Shown: piece by piece, positions 17,478-25,474 of the stretch
Layout: each line of letters starts with the position of its first letter
Numbering within the stretch: the stretch's first letter is position 1
Assembly (NCBI RefSeq): GCF_018403225.1
Contig: NZ_BOSG01000001.1
Location: 2,666,001 to 2,730,000 of the forward strand
Length of the DNA: 64,000 nucleotides
Reading direction: 5' to 3'
Origin: Paenibacillus sp. J23TS9
Lineage (GTDB): Bacteria; Bacillota; Bacilli; Paenibacillales; Paenibacillaceae
The notes under the pieces: generated by a model
The model's database searches: none
What the model saw: the letters and a program-made list of their open reading frames with translations, nothing else
Told to the model about the DNA's origin: nothing
Made by a program: the position numbers and the translations under genes

Positions 17478-17588
17478 TTACAACCAGAAAGAACGCGTGA
17501 TAATAACCAGCAATATAAAGAGAACCAAAATGGCACCTGTAGAAGCGAAAGGATTGTAACAACCAACTCCGCCAACAACTCCGCTCAT
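17478..17588 (-). CDS. YjcZ family sporulation mini-protein
   Basis: A 36-residue protein that reads MSGVVGGVGCYNPFASTG followed by a single membrane helix AILVLFILLVIITRSFWL. The Gly-rich start, one Cys, and FxSTGAILVLFILLVII are the signature of the YjcZ family of spore-associated peptides of Bacillaceae. A strong ribosome site GGAAGGAGGGAATGGA precedes the ATG. A CATATTTTA box (minus strand, 17618-17626) fits the -10 of mother-cell sigma K promoters (CATANNNTA), in line with late sporulation expression. It is followed by its own terminator. Confidence 0.88.
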   Translation of the reverse strand: MSGVVGGVGCYNPFASTGAILVLFILLVIITRSFWL

Positions 17589-17706
17589 TCCATTCCCTCC
17601 TTCCCTGTAACATACTCTAAAATATGTGGATCTCGGGACATTTGGCATAGACTCCTCCCCATTTCATGTTTGAAAAGGAGCCTATTTTCATGAGCATCTG
17701 CCTGTC

Positions 17707-18519
17707 TTATTCACTCTTCTTGTTAACAACAGCCTCCGTATATTTGGACAAAATTGCCCCAAGTGTGCCGATATCCAGTTGATCGTCAGCCTTCCAGTCC
17801 GTACTGATTCCCGCATGATCAACCAGCCACTGTCTTCCCGCCTCTTTCCAAGCAGGAATTTTCGGCTGTGACTCAGGCTGAGGAGAGTTATATGCAGCCA
17901 TTAATTCCGCCTCACTTCCTTTATATTCATCCAAATCCACACTGCCGCTAATACCGGGGACCCGGCCCTTATTCGTGTATTGAATAAACTCCCATGAAGT
18001 CCATCCGCCTTTATTGGCCGGGGTACCACTGTTGTAATAGGCATACCATAACGGAACACTTCCGAATGTACTGTCGAGGGAGGTGTCTATAAAGCTGGGA
18101 AAGGTGTACATCATAAGCGTTCGGCCTGTCCGCAGCTTAAATTGCTTGATCCATTCATGTACGACTGCCGAAATATTCGCGCGCGTTCCGCCTTCCTTCG
18201 TCTCAATATCCAGCACAAATGGCAGCTTGTATGCGCCCAAACCTCCAGCACTTTCGACAACCTGTACGAAATGCTCCAGCTCCACCTTGACATCATCCGG
18301 CTTCTTAGCCCGTGTCAAATGGTATGCTCCCGTCAGCAATCCTGCTGATCTGGCGCCTTGAGCGTTTACCCTGAATCGGTCATCCACCAGCTTCGTTCCT
18401 TCGGTTGCTTTCATAAACACAAAGGAATAGCCTGCATTCTTGACTTGCTTCCAGTCGATCACTCCCTGCCAATGAGATACATCGATACCTTTGGCATGAT
18501 TATCGCTTCGGCTTTGCAC
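17707..18519 (-). CDS. glycoside hydrolase family 25 lysozyme
   Basis: Muramidase that cleaves N-acetylmuramic acid bonds of peptidoglycan. Residues 8-210 form the GH25 barrel: KGIDVSHWQG with Asp13, and FVLDIE with Asp104 and Glu106, the catalytic acids, then SWEFIQYTNKGRVPG. The C-terminal 60 residues (WKEAGRQWLVDHAG onward) look like a separate small helical region. There is no signal peptide, so release would need lysis or another route. The start is GTG 18519, 6 nt after GGAGGTG; the ATG at 18534 lies before that ribosome site and is less likely. Confidence 0.9.
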   Translation of the reverse strand: MQSRSDNHAKGIDVSHWQGVIDWKQVKNAGYSFVFMKATEGTKLVDDRFRVNAQGARSAGLLTGAYHLTRAKKPDDVKVELEHFVQVVESAGGLGAYKLPFVLDIETKEGGTRANISAVVHEWIKQFKLRTGRTLMMYTFPSFIDTSLDSTFGSVPLWYAYYNSGTPANKGGWTSWEFIQYTNKGRVPGISGSVDLDEYKGSEAELMAAYNSPQPESQPKIPAWKEAGRQWLVDHAGISTDWKADDQLDIGTLGAILSKYTEAVVNKKSE

Positions 18520-18667
18520 AGCAGCCACCTCCATGTTGTAACCTTTTAAACTGCATCAGGTTTTGAATATCCTCACAACTATAATTATGTATAGGGGTAG
18601 CAGTCCTGCATGGACGATCCTCCCTTCTTCATCAAAAATATGCGCTTGTTACCGGTTATTGTCCCCA

Positions 18668-18697
18668 TAAAAAAAAGAAGCCCTATTAACAGGCTTC
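18668..18697 (-). terminator. intrinsic terminator after the orphan HTH gene
   Basis: On the minus strand GAAGCC, loop TGTTAATAG, GGCTTC, then TTTTTTTT, 40 bp after the stop of the gene at 18739. Confidence 0.85.
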
Positions 18698-18738
18698 CTT
18701 CCCCTTCATTGTATTCAGGCTAATCATCATTGCAATGC

Positions 18739-18957
18739 TTACACATGAAGCGTTTCTTTGGATCGTCCCCGCTGGTCTATTAATCCGGAATCCCCCAGCT
18801 CTCGGTATTTTCTCATCCATACCTTTAAACGGCCGATATCAGCAATTCCCAACGCTTCGGCCACTTCCTTTTTGGTCATCCCTTGAAGACGCATGTCCAC
18901 AGCCCTCTTCTTGGTATCCAAACTGTAAGAGCAGAAAGTCTGTCCCTTTTTGGCCAT
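18739..18957 (-). CDS. orphan helix-turn-helix protein, IS3 OrfA-like
   Basis: A 72-residue protein that opens MAKKGQTFCSYSLDTKKRAV and has a transposase-type helix-turn-helix (MRLQGMTKKEVAEALGIADI then LKVWMRKYRELG), ending SGLIDQRGRSKE. This is the DNA-binding part seen in OrfA of IS3-type elements, but no OrfB, integrase core or terminal repeats are near, and the gene has its own ribosome site (GAGGTGATACGG) and terminator. It may be a domesticated regulator or a remnant. The frame is open 16 codons upstream to 19005. Confidence 0.7.
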   Translation of the reverse strand: MAKKGQTFCSYSLDTKKRAVDMRLQGMTKKEVAEALGIADIGRLKVWMRKYRELGDSGLIDQRGRSKETLHV

Positions 18958-19111
18958 CCGTATCACCTCAACTAATTTATCGGCGGATGGCCTGCTTCTT
19001 TTCATCCCAATTACACAAATAGTTCGAAAGACCCTTGTTAATCATGGTAAATAAATACATTTTCCTTGATCGGAAATAATATATAGTCAGTTAGGCTCTC
19101 TTTTGAGCTCA

Positions 19112-19288
19112 CTAAGGTAATAAATATCCCTTATCAACCGCATCGTGAATCAATCCGGAAACAAGCGTATAAACATCCGGCAGCTCTGCCTACAAGAAGC
19201 GGATTCGGGCGAGCACCCGGTCAGAGGTCACTCCATGCGCCAGCCATGCTTTTCCTTGTGTGTAATAATTGTGGAGAAGGGGCTGGAT
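19112..19288 (-). pseudogene. degraded coding remnant of unknown family
   Basis: The 422-bp gap between the HTH gene and the glucosidase is not empty. On the minus strand one frame reads QPLLHNYYTQGKAWLAHGV, continues through VLARIRFL, meets TAG at 19190-19192, then AELPDVYTLVSGLIHDAVDK and a final TAG at 19112. It has protein-like composition but no start codon and an internal stop, so I read it as a remnant. I do not recognise the family. Confidence 0.4.
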
Positions 19289-19330
19289 TCACCTTCATAT
19301 TAAGTATAGCCTTGCAGGTCTCCAGGGCGC

Positions 19331-19373
19331 AAAAAAAGATGCCGCAATCCTCAGAGGGATGCAGCATTTTTTC
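19331..19373. terminator. bidirectional terminator after the glucosidase
   Basis: AAAAAAAGATGCCGCA pairs with TGCAGCATTTTTT with one C-A mismatch. It lies 7 bp after the stop of the leftward glucosidase gene, with T runs on either strand. Confidence 0.8.
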
Positions 19374-19379
19374 CTGTTT

Positions 19380-21050
19380 CTATACTTTTAAGCTGTATAC
19401 TCTTGCTTCGTATGGCCGGAGTTCACCGGCATTCATTCCATCTTCAGGATAGTTGGTAATAATCATTCTGCCACCCTCTGTACGGAGGCCATCCGGAAGA
19501 TCAAGCATGACCGATTCACCCGTAAAATTCAGAACAATCAGCCATTTTTCCTGATTCAACGTACGTGTGTAAGCATAAATTTGCTCATGATCCTGCATGA
19601 TCAGCTCATAATCACCGTACACCATAACCGGATTCTGTTTGCGGAGGGCAATCAGCTTGCGGTAATAGTGGAAAATAGACTGGGGATCGGCAACGGCAGC
19701 TTCGGCATTGATCTCGGTGTAATTCGGGTTCACACCGATCCAAGGGGTTCCTGTCGTAAACCCTGCATTGGCTTCCGTGTTCCACTGCATCGGGGTACGG
19801 GCATTATCACGGCCCTTGGTTTCGATCGCCTGCATAATGGTGCCCGGGTCGGCTCCGCCCTGCACGACCTTTTCATTGTACATATTATGGATTTCTACAT
19901 CCCGGTATTCTTCAATGCTGGTGAACTTCACATTCGTCATGCCCAGCTCTTCACCCTGATAAATATACGGGGTTCCCTTCAGCGTATGAAGCAAAGTAGC
20001 CAGCATTTTTGCCGATTCACCGCGATATTCCTGATCATTACCGAACCGGGATACCATCCGCGGCTGGTCATGGTTGTTCAGATAGAGGCTGTTCCAGCCA
20101 TCCTCTGCCAGGCCTGTCTGCCATTTATGCAAAACCTCGCGCAGCTTCGGCAGCGTCCAAGGTACCAAATCCCATTTACCCTCTGCTCCCGAGTCTACGT
20201 CCATATGCTCGAACTGAAATACCATTTGCAGCTCATGACGATCTTTCCCAGTATATTTGATTGCTTCTTCCACCGTTGCTCCCGGAGCCTCACCAACAGT
20301 CATGACTTCGTATTTGGACAGAACCTGCTCATTCATTTCTCGCAAAAATTCATGGATACGCGGTCCATTCATATAATAAGGGCTGCCGTCACTAAGTCCT
20401 TCTTTTCCATCATCCGGAAGTCCCGGAGCCTTCGAGATTAAATTGATCACATCCATCCGGAAACCGTCCACACCTTGATCCAGCCAAAATGTCATCATAT
20501 CGTAAATGGACTGGCGCAGCTTTGGATTTTCCCAGTTCAGATCCGGCTGCTTTTTCGTGAACAGATGCAGATAGTACTCCGCAGTCGTATCGTCATACTG
20601 CCATGCCGAGCCGCTGAAAAAGGAGGTCCAGTTGTTAGGTTCGCTTCCGTCTTCATGGCCGGGACGCCAGATGTAGTAATCGCGGTAAGGATTGTCCTTC
20701 GACGAACGGGACTCCATGAACCACGCATGCTCGTCCGAGGAGTGATTGACCACCAGGTCCATCATCAGCTTCATTCCGCGGTTATGCAGTCCTGCAAGCA
20801 GTTCCTCCCAATCCTTCAGTGTTCCAAATTCATCCATAATGTCATAGTAATCACTGATATCGTATCCGTTATCATCATTAGGGGATTTGTATACTGGAGA
20901 CAACCAGATGACGTCTACGCCTAATTCCTTTAAATAATCCAGTTTCGATAGAATACCCTGAAGATCCCCAATGCCGTCACCATTACTGTCCTTGAAGCTG
21001 CGAGGATATATTTGATACACAACTGCTTCTTTCCAAAAGGCTTGTTCCAT
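19380..21050 (-). CDS. oligo-1,6-glucosidase / alpha-glucosidase (GH13)
   Basis: Intracellular exo-acting glucosidase that releases glucose from isomalto-oligosaccharides. The 556 residues form the GH13 barrel: WKEAVVYQIYPRSFKD, the calcium-loop DSNGDGIGDL (21-30), nucleophile Asp200 in GFRMDV, acid/base Glu254 in TVGEAPG and Asp328 in NNHDQPR. Val201 after the nucleophile is the residue known to favour alpha-1,6 over alpha-1,4 linkages in this subfamily (Thr favours 1,4). Close to MalL in layout. It is monocistronic, with a dyad at 21132-21150 upstream that may be a sugar-repressor operator. Confidence 0.92.
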   Translation of the reverse strand: MEQAFWKEAVVYQIYPRSFKDSNGDGIGDLQGILSKLDYLKELGVDVIWLSPVYKSPNDDNGYDISDYYDIMDEFGTLKDWEELLAGLHNRGMKLMMDLVVNHSSDEHAWFMESRSSKDNPYRDYYIWRPGHEDGSEPNNWTSFFSGSAWQYDDTTAEYYLHLFTKKQPDLNWENPKLRQSIYDMMTFWLDQGVDGFRMDVINLISKAPGLPDDGKEGLSDGSPYYMNGPRIHEFLREMNEQVLSKYEVMTVGEAPGATVEEAIKYTGKDRHELQMVFQFEHMDVDSGAEGKWDLVPWTLPKLREVLHKWQTGLAEDGWNSLYLNNHDQPRMVSRFGNDQEYRGESAKMLATLLHTLKGTPYIYQGEELGMTNVKFTSIEEYRDVEIHNMYNEKVVQGGADPGTIMQAIETKGRDNARTPMQWNTEANAGFTTGTPWIGVNPNYTEINAEAAVADPQSIFHYYRKLIALRKQNPVMVYGDYELIMQDHEQIYAYTRTLNQEKWLIVLNFTGESVMLDLPDGLRTEGGRMIITNYPEDGMNAGELRPYEARVYSLKV

Positions 21051-21131
21051 GATAACCGCTCCCTTCTCCTAAGAAGTACTTTCCGTTTGGTTTTCCCTTT
21101 TTATACTACTCCTGCTATATCTTAAAAACGA

Positions 21132-21150
21132 TAAACGATATTAACGTTTA
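21132..21150. promoter_or_regulatory. candidate operator upstream of the glucosidase
   Basis: TAAACG, 7 bp, CGTTTA: a 19-bp dyad about 85 bp before the glucosidase start at 21050. The shape fits a LacI-family sugar repressor site. No repressor gene is adjacent. Confidence 0.4.
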
Positions 21151-21260
21151 AGGGGGACAATATAAACCTGATCCTGTTAGAACGAAATAAAATATGGCAT
21201 AATTTAACAAAATAGACTATAGTTCTATGTGGACTATTTCTTGTGATATGAAACGGATAC

Positions 21261-21327
21261 TTCATCCCAGCTTGATTCTCCATGCTATAATGAATAAAAA
21301 CTTCCACCGACATATTTGGGAAGTCTC
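21261..21327 (+). promoter_or_regulatory. extended -10 promoter and leader hairpin of the RPP gene
   Basis: TGCTATAAT (TATAAT at 21286-21291) is a perfect extended -10 box; a weak TTCATC lies 19 bp upstream. The RNA would have a leader of about 115 nt before the GTPase start at 21414, beginning with a hairpin ACTTCC (21300-21305) with GGAAGT (21319-21324). Tet(M)-type genes often carry attenuating leaders, but no leader peptide or terminator pair was identified here. Confidence 0.45.
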
Positions 21328-21413
21328 TCTCGCGATTACAGATTTGCTAAGCTCCGCCTGAAACTTTTAATTCTATAATCCCGAAAAAAAGTAATGGAGT
21401 GTTACATAAGCAT

Positions 21414-23399
21414 ATGACAGCTAAACCACTAAGAAATATAGGCATCTTCGCGCATGTAGATGCAGGCAAGACGACAACTACAGAACATATGCTGTATGAG
21501 AGCGGAGCCATTCGATCGCTTGGAAGCGTGGATCTGGGGACAGCTCAGACCGACTCACTGGAGGTCGAACGGGAACGCGGGATTTCTGTCCGCTCTGCGG
21601 CCACTTCCCTCGTATGGAACGGGATTCATATCAATTTGGTAGACACACCAGGCCACGTCGATTTTCTTTCGGAAGTTGAACGTTCCATGCGGGTTATGGA
21701 CGGTGCAATCCTGATTATCTCCGCCGCTGAAGGTGTGCAATCCCAGACCGAAACGGTATGGCATGCCTTACGGACCATGGGTATTCCTACATTAATCTAT
21801 GTCAATAAAATGGACCGTCTTGGCGTTTCCGTCATTCAGGTCATACAGGAAATCAAACGGCTGTTATCCGTTCATATCGCACCTTTACAGGTCCCTGCAG
21901 GGGAAGGCGAGCATTTCGCAGGAATTACGCCGGTATGGAATGCTGACATGAATGATGAAAACGGCTTTGGTTTAACCCGTCGTCTTGTACTGGAGACGAT
22001 TGCCGATCTGGATGATGAGCTGTTGAACCGGATCATTGACGGCGAAGAGATCCCAACCCAAGAGCTACAGGAAAAGCTGAAAAAACTCAGCCGGGAGGCG
22101 AGGCTCTTTCCGGTTTGCTTCGGCTCATCTCAGCGTGGGGTTGGCATTCAAGAGCTATTGGATGCGGCTGTGGAATATCTTCCTGCCCCGTCAGGAGGAG
22201 ACGCAGAGGATTTGTCAGGCATCGTATTTAAAATCGAGCGTGACAAGCTGATGGGACGCACAGCATTCGTGCGTTTGTACCGGGGATCTCTGAAGAACAG
22301 GGATGCTATCACTAACCTCACCCGTGATGTTCAAGAAAAAGTGACCCAAATCCGTAAAATCAACGGGCAAAAATACACCGACCTGGGTCAACTGTACGCT
22401 GGTGATATTGCTGCCGTGTACGGGCTCAGCCAGTCACAGATCGGTGACATTCTGGGAAGCTCCGCCGGCATACCGCCTTCCCCTTCCTTGGCTGTTCCCC
22501 TCCTGACCGTACAGGTTCAGGCAAAAGATCAGTCTCGCTATCAGGAGCTCGTGCAAGCTCTGCAGGAGCTCACCGAAGAGGACCCGCTTCTGGATCTGCA
22601 GTGGCTTCAATCCGAGCGTGAGCTGCATGTCAAGGTCATGGGTGCCATTCAATTGGAGATTCTGTCTAGTCTGCTGCTAACCCGGTTTGGGCTGGAGGCA
22701 GACTTTGGCCAGCCGTCCGTCATCTACAAGGAAACGCCAGCACTAGAGGGTGAGGGGTTCATCGCCTATACGATGCCGAAGCCCTGCTGGGCTATCCTTC
22801 GCTTTGCCATTGAACCCTTGCCTCGGGGCAGCGGGCTGATCTACAGCTCAGTCGTGCGAAGCGAGCATCTTCTTTCCAGCTATCAGAACGAAGTGCAGCG
22901 GCGTGTGCCCGAAGCACTTCAGCAGGGACTGCTGGGATGGGAAGTCACTGATCTGAAAGTGACCTTGATTGAGGGTGAACATCATGTGTGGCATACCCAT
23001 CCACTGGATTTTGTCGTTGCCACGCCGATGGGCATCATGAATGGTCTGGCGAGCACGGGAACTACTCTGCTTGAGCCCATGCTCCATTTCCGCATCACCG
23101 TACCGGAGGAATTCGGGGGTAAAATATTAAGTGAGCTGATACTGATGAGAGCAGAATTTGAAGCTCCTTCAATCATGCATGGAAGATGTATAATTGAAGG
23201 TATCATCCCTGCGGCCACTTCACTGGAATATCCGGTAAGACTCCGTTCCATGACCGGGGGCAGGGGTGTGATGGCTTCCTCATTCTCCGGGTATCAGGAA
23301 TGTCCGCCGGATGTTCATGCCGCGAGGAAGCGTCACGGCGTGAATCCCCTTGACCAATCGAAATATATACTTAGTGTCCGCAGTGCATTATCAACGTAG
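21414..23399 (+). CDS. Tet(M)/EF-G-like ribosomal protection GTPase
   Basis: Translation-factor GTPase of the tetracycline ribosomal protection type, which would bind the ribosome and dislodge the drug. From the start MTAKPLRNIGIFAHVDAGKT the G1 loop is at 13-20, DTPGH at 77-81 and NKMD at 131-134, followed by EF-G-like domains II to V; the 661 residues match the Tet(M)/OtrA length and not EF-G (about 690). GGAG lies about 12 nt before the ATG at 21414, and a GTG at 21399 is a poorer start. No mobile element surrounds it, so it looks like a chromosomal member; whether it gives tetracycline resistance is not known. Confidence 0.85.
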   Translation: MTAKPLRNIGIFAHVDAGKTTTTEHMLYESGAIRSLGSVDLGTAQTDSLEVERERGISVRSAATSLVWNGIHINLVDTPGHVDFLSEVERSMRVMDGAILIISAAEGVQSQTETVWHALRTMGIPTLIYVNKMDRLGVSVIQVIQEIKRLLSVHIAPLQVPAGEGEHFAGITPVWNADMNDENGFGLTRRLVLETIADLDDELLNRIIDGEEIPTQELQEKLKKLSREARLFPVCFGSSQRGVGIQELLDAAVEYLPAPSGGDAEDLSGIVFKIERDKLMGRTAFVRLYRGSLKNRDAITNLTRDVQEKVTQIRKINGQKYTDLGQLYAGDIAAVYGLSQSQIGDILGSSAGIPPSPSLAVPLLTVQVQAKDQSRYQELVQALQELTEEDPLLDLQWLQSERELHVKVMGAIQLEILSSLLLTRFGLEADFGQPSVIYKETPALEGEGFIAYTMPKPCWAILRFAIEPLPRGSGLIYSSVVRSEHLLSSYQNEVQRRVPEALQQGLLGWEVTDLKVTLIEGEHHVWHTHPLDFVVATPMGIMNGLASTGTTLLEPMLHFRITVPEEFGGKILSELILMRAEFEAPSIMHGRCIIEGIIPAATSLEYPVRLRSMTGGRGVMASSFSGYQECPPDVHAARKRHGVNPLDQSKYILSVRSALST

Positions 23400-23453
23400 T
23401 TTAATATTTTCTATTTAATAAATAAAAGAGAACATGATTACAGGAGGGCATCA

Positions 23454-24119
23454 ATGGGGAAGATTTTCGGATTTATTCTGTTATGGCGACTGCTGGGAAA
23501 CCCTTTCTTAGCCATACTCGTCATATTGGTAATCGTTTATTTATTGGACCGGCGTTTTGTCGGCGTATTTCCAAGCTTAACCAAGCCGTTTAAGCGAATG
23601 GGGCAAATCTCCAGACTGCGCACCCAAATCAGCATGAATCCGAACGATATTTCATCAAAGCATGAGCTCGCAAGACTTCTGATCGACCGCAAAAAAGATG
23701 CCGAAGCCATGAAGCTGCTGGAGTCCATAAAAGCACAATCCGAGGATTCCGCCGAATTCTGGGATGACCTCGGAACCGTATATTTGCGACAGGGCAATAC
23801 TCAAAAAGGCGAGACCTGTGTTCTCAAAGCACTCGAGTTGAATCCGCGAGTTAAGTATGGACGACCTTACTTGCGTCTGGCAGATGTGTATAAGAACAGC
23901 GACCGCGACAAAGCGGTGGATTATGTGCATCGTTTCCAGGAGATTCAATCCTCTTCCTGCGAAGGCTATTACCTGCTTGGCATGATGTACAAGGATCTCG
24001 ACCGCAAGGATGAAGCCCGGGCAGCATTTCAGGAATCGATAAACATCTATCGCTCATTACCAAAATATAAAAAGCGTCAGGAGCGGAAATGGGCCGTTCT
24101 TAGCATGATGAAAAAATAA
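23454..24119 (+). CDS. membrane-anchored TPR protein
   Basis: A 221-residue protein with an N-terminal membrane helix (FLAILVILVIVYLL, about 18-32) and a cytoplasmic or surface domain of tetratricopeptide repeats, visible at SAEFWDDLGTVYLRQGNTQK, GRPYLRLADVYKNSDRDKAV and EGYYLLGMMYKDLDRKDEAR. TPR units bind partner proteins; the partner is unknown. ACAGGAGGGCATCA precedes the ATG, 54 bp after the GTPase stop, and no terminator is seen between, so the two may be co-transcribed. Confidence 0.85.
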   Translation: MGKIFGFILLWRLLGNPFLAILVILVIVYLLDRRFVGVFPSLTKPFKRMGQISRLRTQISMNPNDISSKHELARLLIDRKKDAEAMKLLESIKAQSEDSAEFWDDLGTVYLRQGNTQKGETCVLKALELNPRVKYGRPYLRLADVYKNSDRDKAVDYVHRFQEIQSSSCEGYYLLGMMYKDLDRKDEARAAFQESINIYRSLPKYKKRQERKWAVLSMMKK

Positions 24120-24138
24120 CTCCATTACAGGCGGCTGT

Positions 24139-24597
24139 TTATGGAGCCGTTTGCTGCAGCCTGCGATAAACATCAGCCGCTTCTGCTTGCGATTTTGCGG
24201 GGGCACTGATAACCTGATAAAATTCCCTTTCCGTCGTCAAGCTTACCGGAAGGGGCATTTTAAGAGAAATATGCTGCATGTCTTCGTCAAAAAAGACCTG
24301 TCCCAGTATATTTCTCTTTTCTTTTACATAATAAATGGCGGATATCCCTGATATGATCACACATTTTTCATAGACAGTATCATTGATGATCAAGCGTCCC
24401 TCGTATGCTCTCTCACGTTTATAGTAAGCGCCTTGCAATTCGATCCGGGAAGCAGCGGAAGCCTCCGGGCCATCAAGCATGTAATTGAAGCCTTCAAAGG
24501 ATTTGTTTATTTTGACCACATTGCGGTCTACTCCAAAAAAGAACATCAGCCCTGCAAGCGCCAATATCAGACCTGTAAAGATGAACGCCTTTTTCAA
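24139..24597 (-). CDS. hypothetical protein with N-terminal membrane anchor
   Basis: A 152-residue protein with one N-terminal hydrophobic segment (AFIFTGLILALAGLMFFFGV), then a polar domain rich in beta-type sequence (GRLIINDTVYEKCVIISG, GQVFFDEDMQHISLKMPL). No known motif. The start is TTG 24597, 7 nt after GGAGG (AAAGGAGGCGACAGG), which is convincing. It is convergent with the TPR gene, with 19 bp between stops. Confidence 0.7.
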   Translation of the reverse strand: MKKAFIFTGLILALAGLMFFFGVDRNVVKINKSFEGFNYMLDGPEASAASRIELQGAYYKRERAYEGRLIINDTVYEKCVIISGISAIYYVKEKRNILGQVFFDEDMQHISLKMPLPVSLTTEREFYQVISAPAKSQAEAADVYRRLQQTAP

Positions 24598-24654
24598 CCT
24601 GTCGCCTCCTTTACAGTCAAACGGATAATGGAATATTTTTCATTATTTATTATA

Positions 24655-24690
24655 CAAAAAACAGACCTCTGCAGGTCTGTTTTGTTTTTA
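24655..24690. terminator. bidirectional terminator
   Basis: AAAACAGACCT, loop CTGC, AGGTCTGTTTT. On the minus strand it is followed by GTCTGTTTTTTG, 20 bp after the SGNH hydrolase stop; the plus side also has GTTTTT. Confidence 0.85.
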
Positions 24691-24710
24691 ACTTCTCCAA
24701 AATGGATCAT

Positions 24711-25343
24711 TTAAGCCAGCGGGTAATATCCGAGCCGGTTGAGCTGCTCTGCAATTACTTTGTATCCTCTGCCATTCGGATGAAGATGGTCGAAAGACAG
24801 CAGCTCATGCTCACGGCCGTAGAAAGCCGAGAAAATTTCTGCAGCCGCGTAGCTTCCACCCCAATATCCGTTAATATAGCGGTTAAACTGTTGAACCCAC
24901 TGTGTGGCAGCGTCCACCTGCGGGAAGGGATTGTACAAGCCAACAGCCCTCACGATATAAGGAGCTCTGCTGCCTGATTTGAGTTGGTTAAGTGTCTGCA
25001 TAATTCCGGAGAAATTGGATTGGCACTGCGATAACGCTTTGTTAAAATGTTGAGCGATATTATGGGAAGATGCGCTTTTCGCGGCACGAATCAGATCATT
25101 GCCCCCTATAGAGATCGTAATGATTTGGGCTTCCTTCAGCGAATTTCGAAACTGAGAGCTGCGCTTCATATTTGCGTACAACTCAGAAGAAGTCAGCCCG
25201 TTAATTCCCAGGTTCTCATACGATACAAACTCTCCGACTCTCCGTTCCGCCATGCCCCGGTAGACTGGAACAAAACCGTTACCCGGCATGGCGCCAAATC
25301 CAACCGTCAGCGAGTCACCGACTGCCGTGTATGGGATCGCCAC
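24711..25343 (-). CDS. SGNH/GDSL hydrolase
   Basis: Lipase/esterase of the SGNH fold. Block I is AVGDSLTVGFGA with nucleophile Ser10, Gly in NLGINGLTS, Asn in SIGGNDL, and the Asp-His pair in FDHLHPNGRGY near the C-terminus, so all four SGNH residues are present. There is no signal peptide; 210 aa. The start is GTG 25343, 8 nt after GGAGG. The substrate is unknown; relatives in Bacillus (YpmR/LipC type) act on lipids or spore material. It is monocistronic with a terminator after it. Confidence 0.9.
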   Translation of the reverse strand: MAIPYTAVGDSLTVGFGAMPGNGFVPVYRGMAERRVGEFVSYENLGINGLTSSELYANMKRSSQFRNSLKEAQIITISIGGNDLIRAAKSASSHNIAQHFNKALSQCQSNFSGIMQTLNQLKSGSRAPYIVRAVGLYNPFPQVDAATQWVQQFNRYINGYWGGSYAAAEIFSAFYGREHELLSFDHLHPNGRGYKVIAEQLNRLGYYPLA

Positions 25344-25474
25344 AACCTTCGCCTCCTCTCAGTTTTCCTTTACTCATCCATAACAGTGTATGAATCGATT
25401 CAGGAATATGAAAGGGACAAAGCTCAGGGTGGAGTTTGAGAGCTGTGAAATTCAGTATATGCCTAAGCCCGAAT

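Noticed and set aside
18739..19288. Complete insertion sequence around the orphan HTH
   Set aside because: No OrfB, no terminal inverted repeats and no target duplication seen; only an HTH gene and an unrelated remnant.
19581..20441. Plus-strand 286-codon frame inside the glucosidase
   Set aside because: Antisense of a GH13 gene with intact catalytic residues; no start signals.
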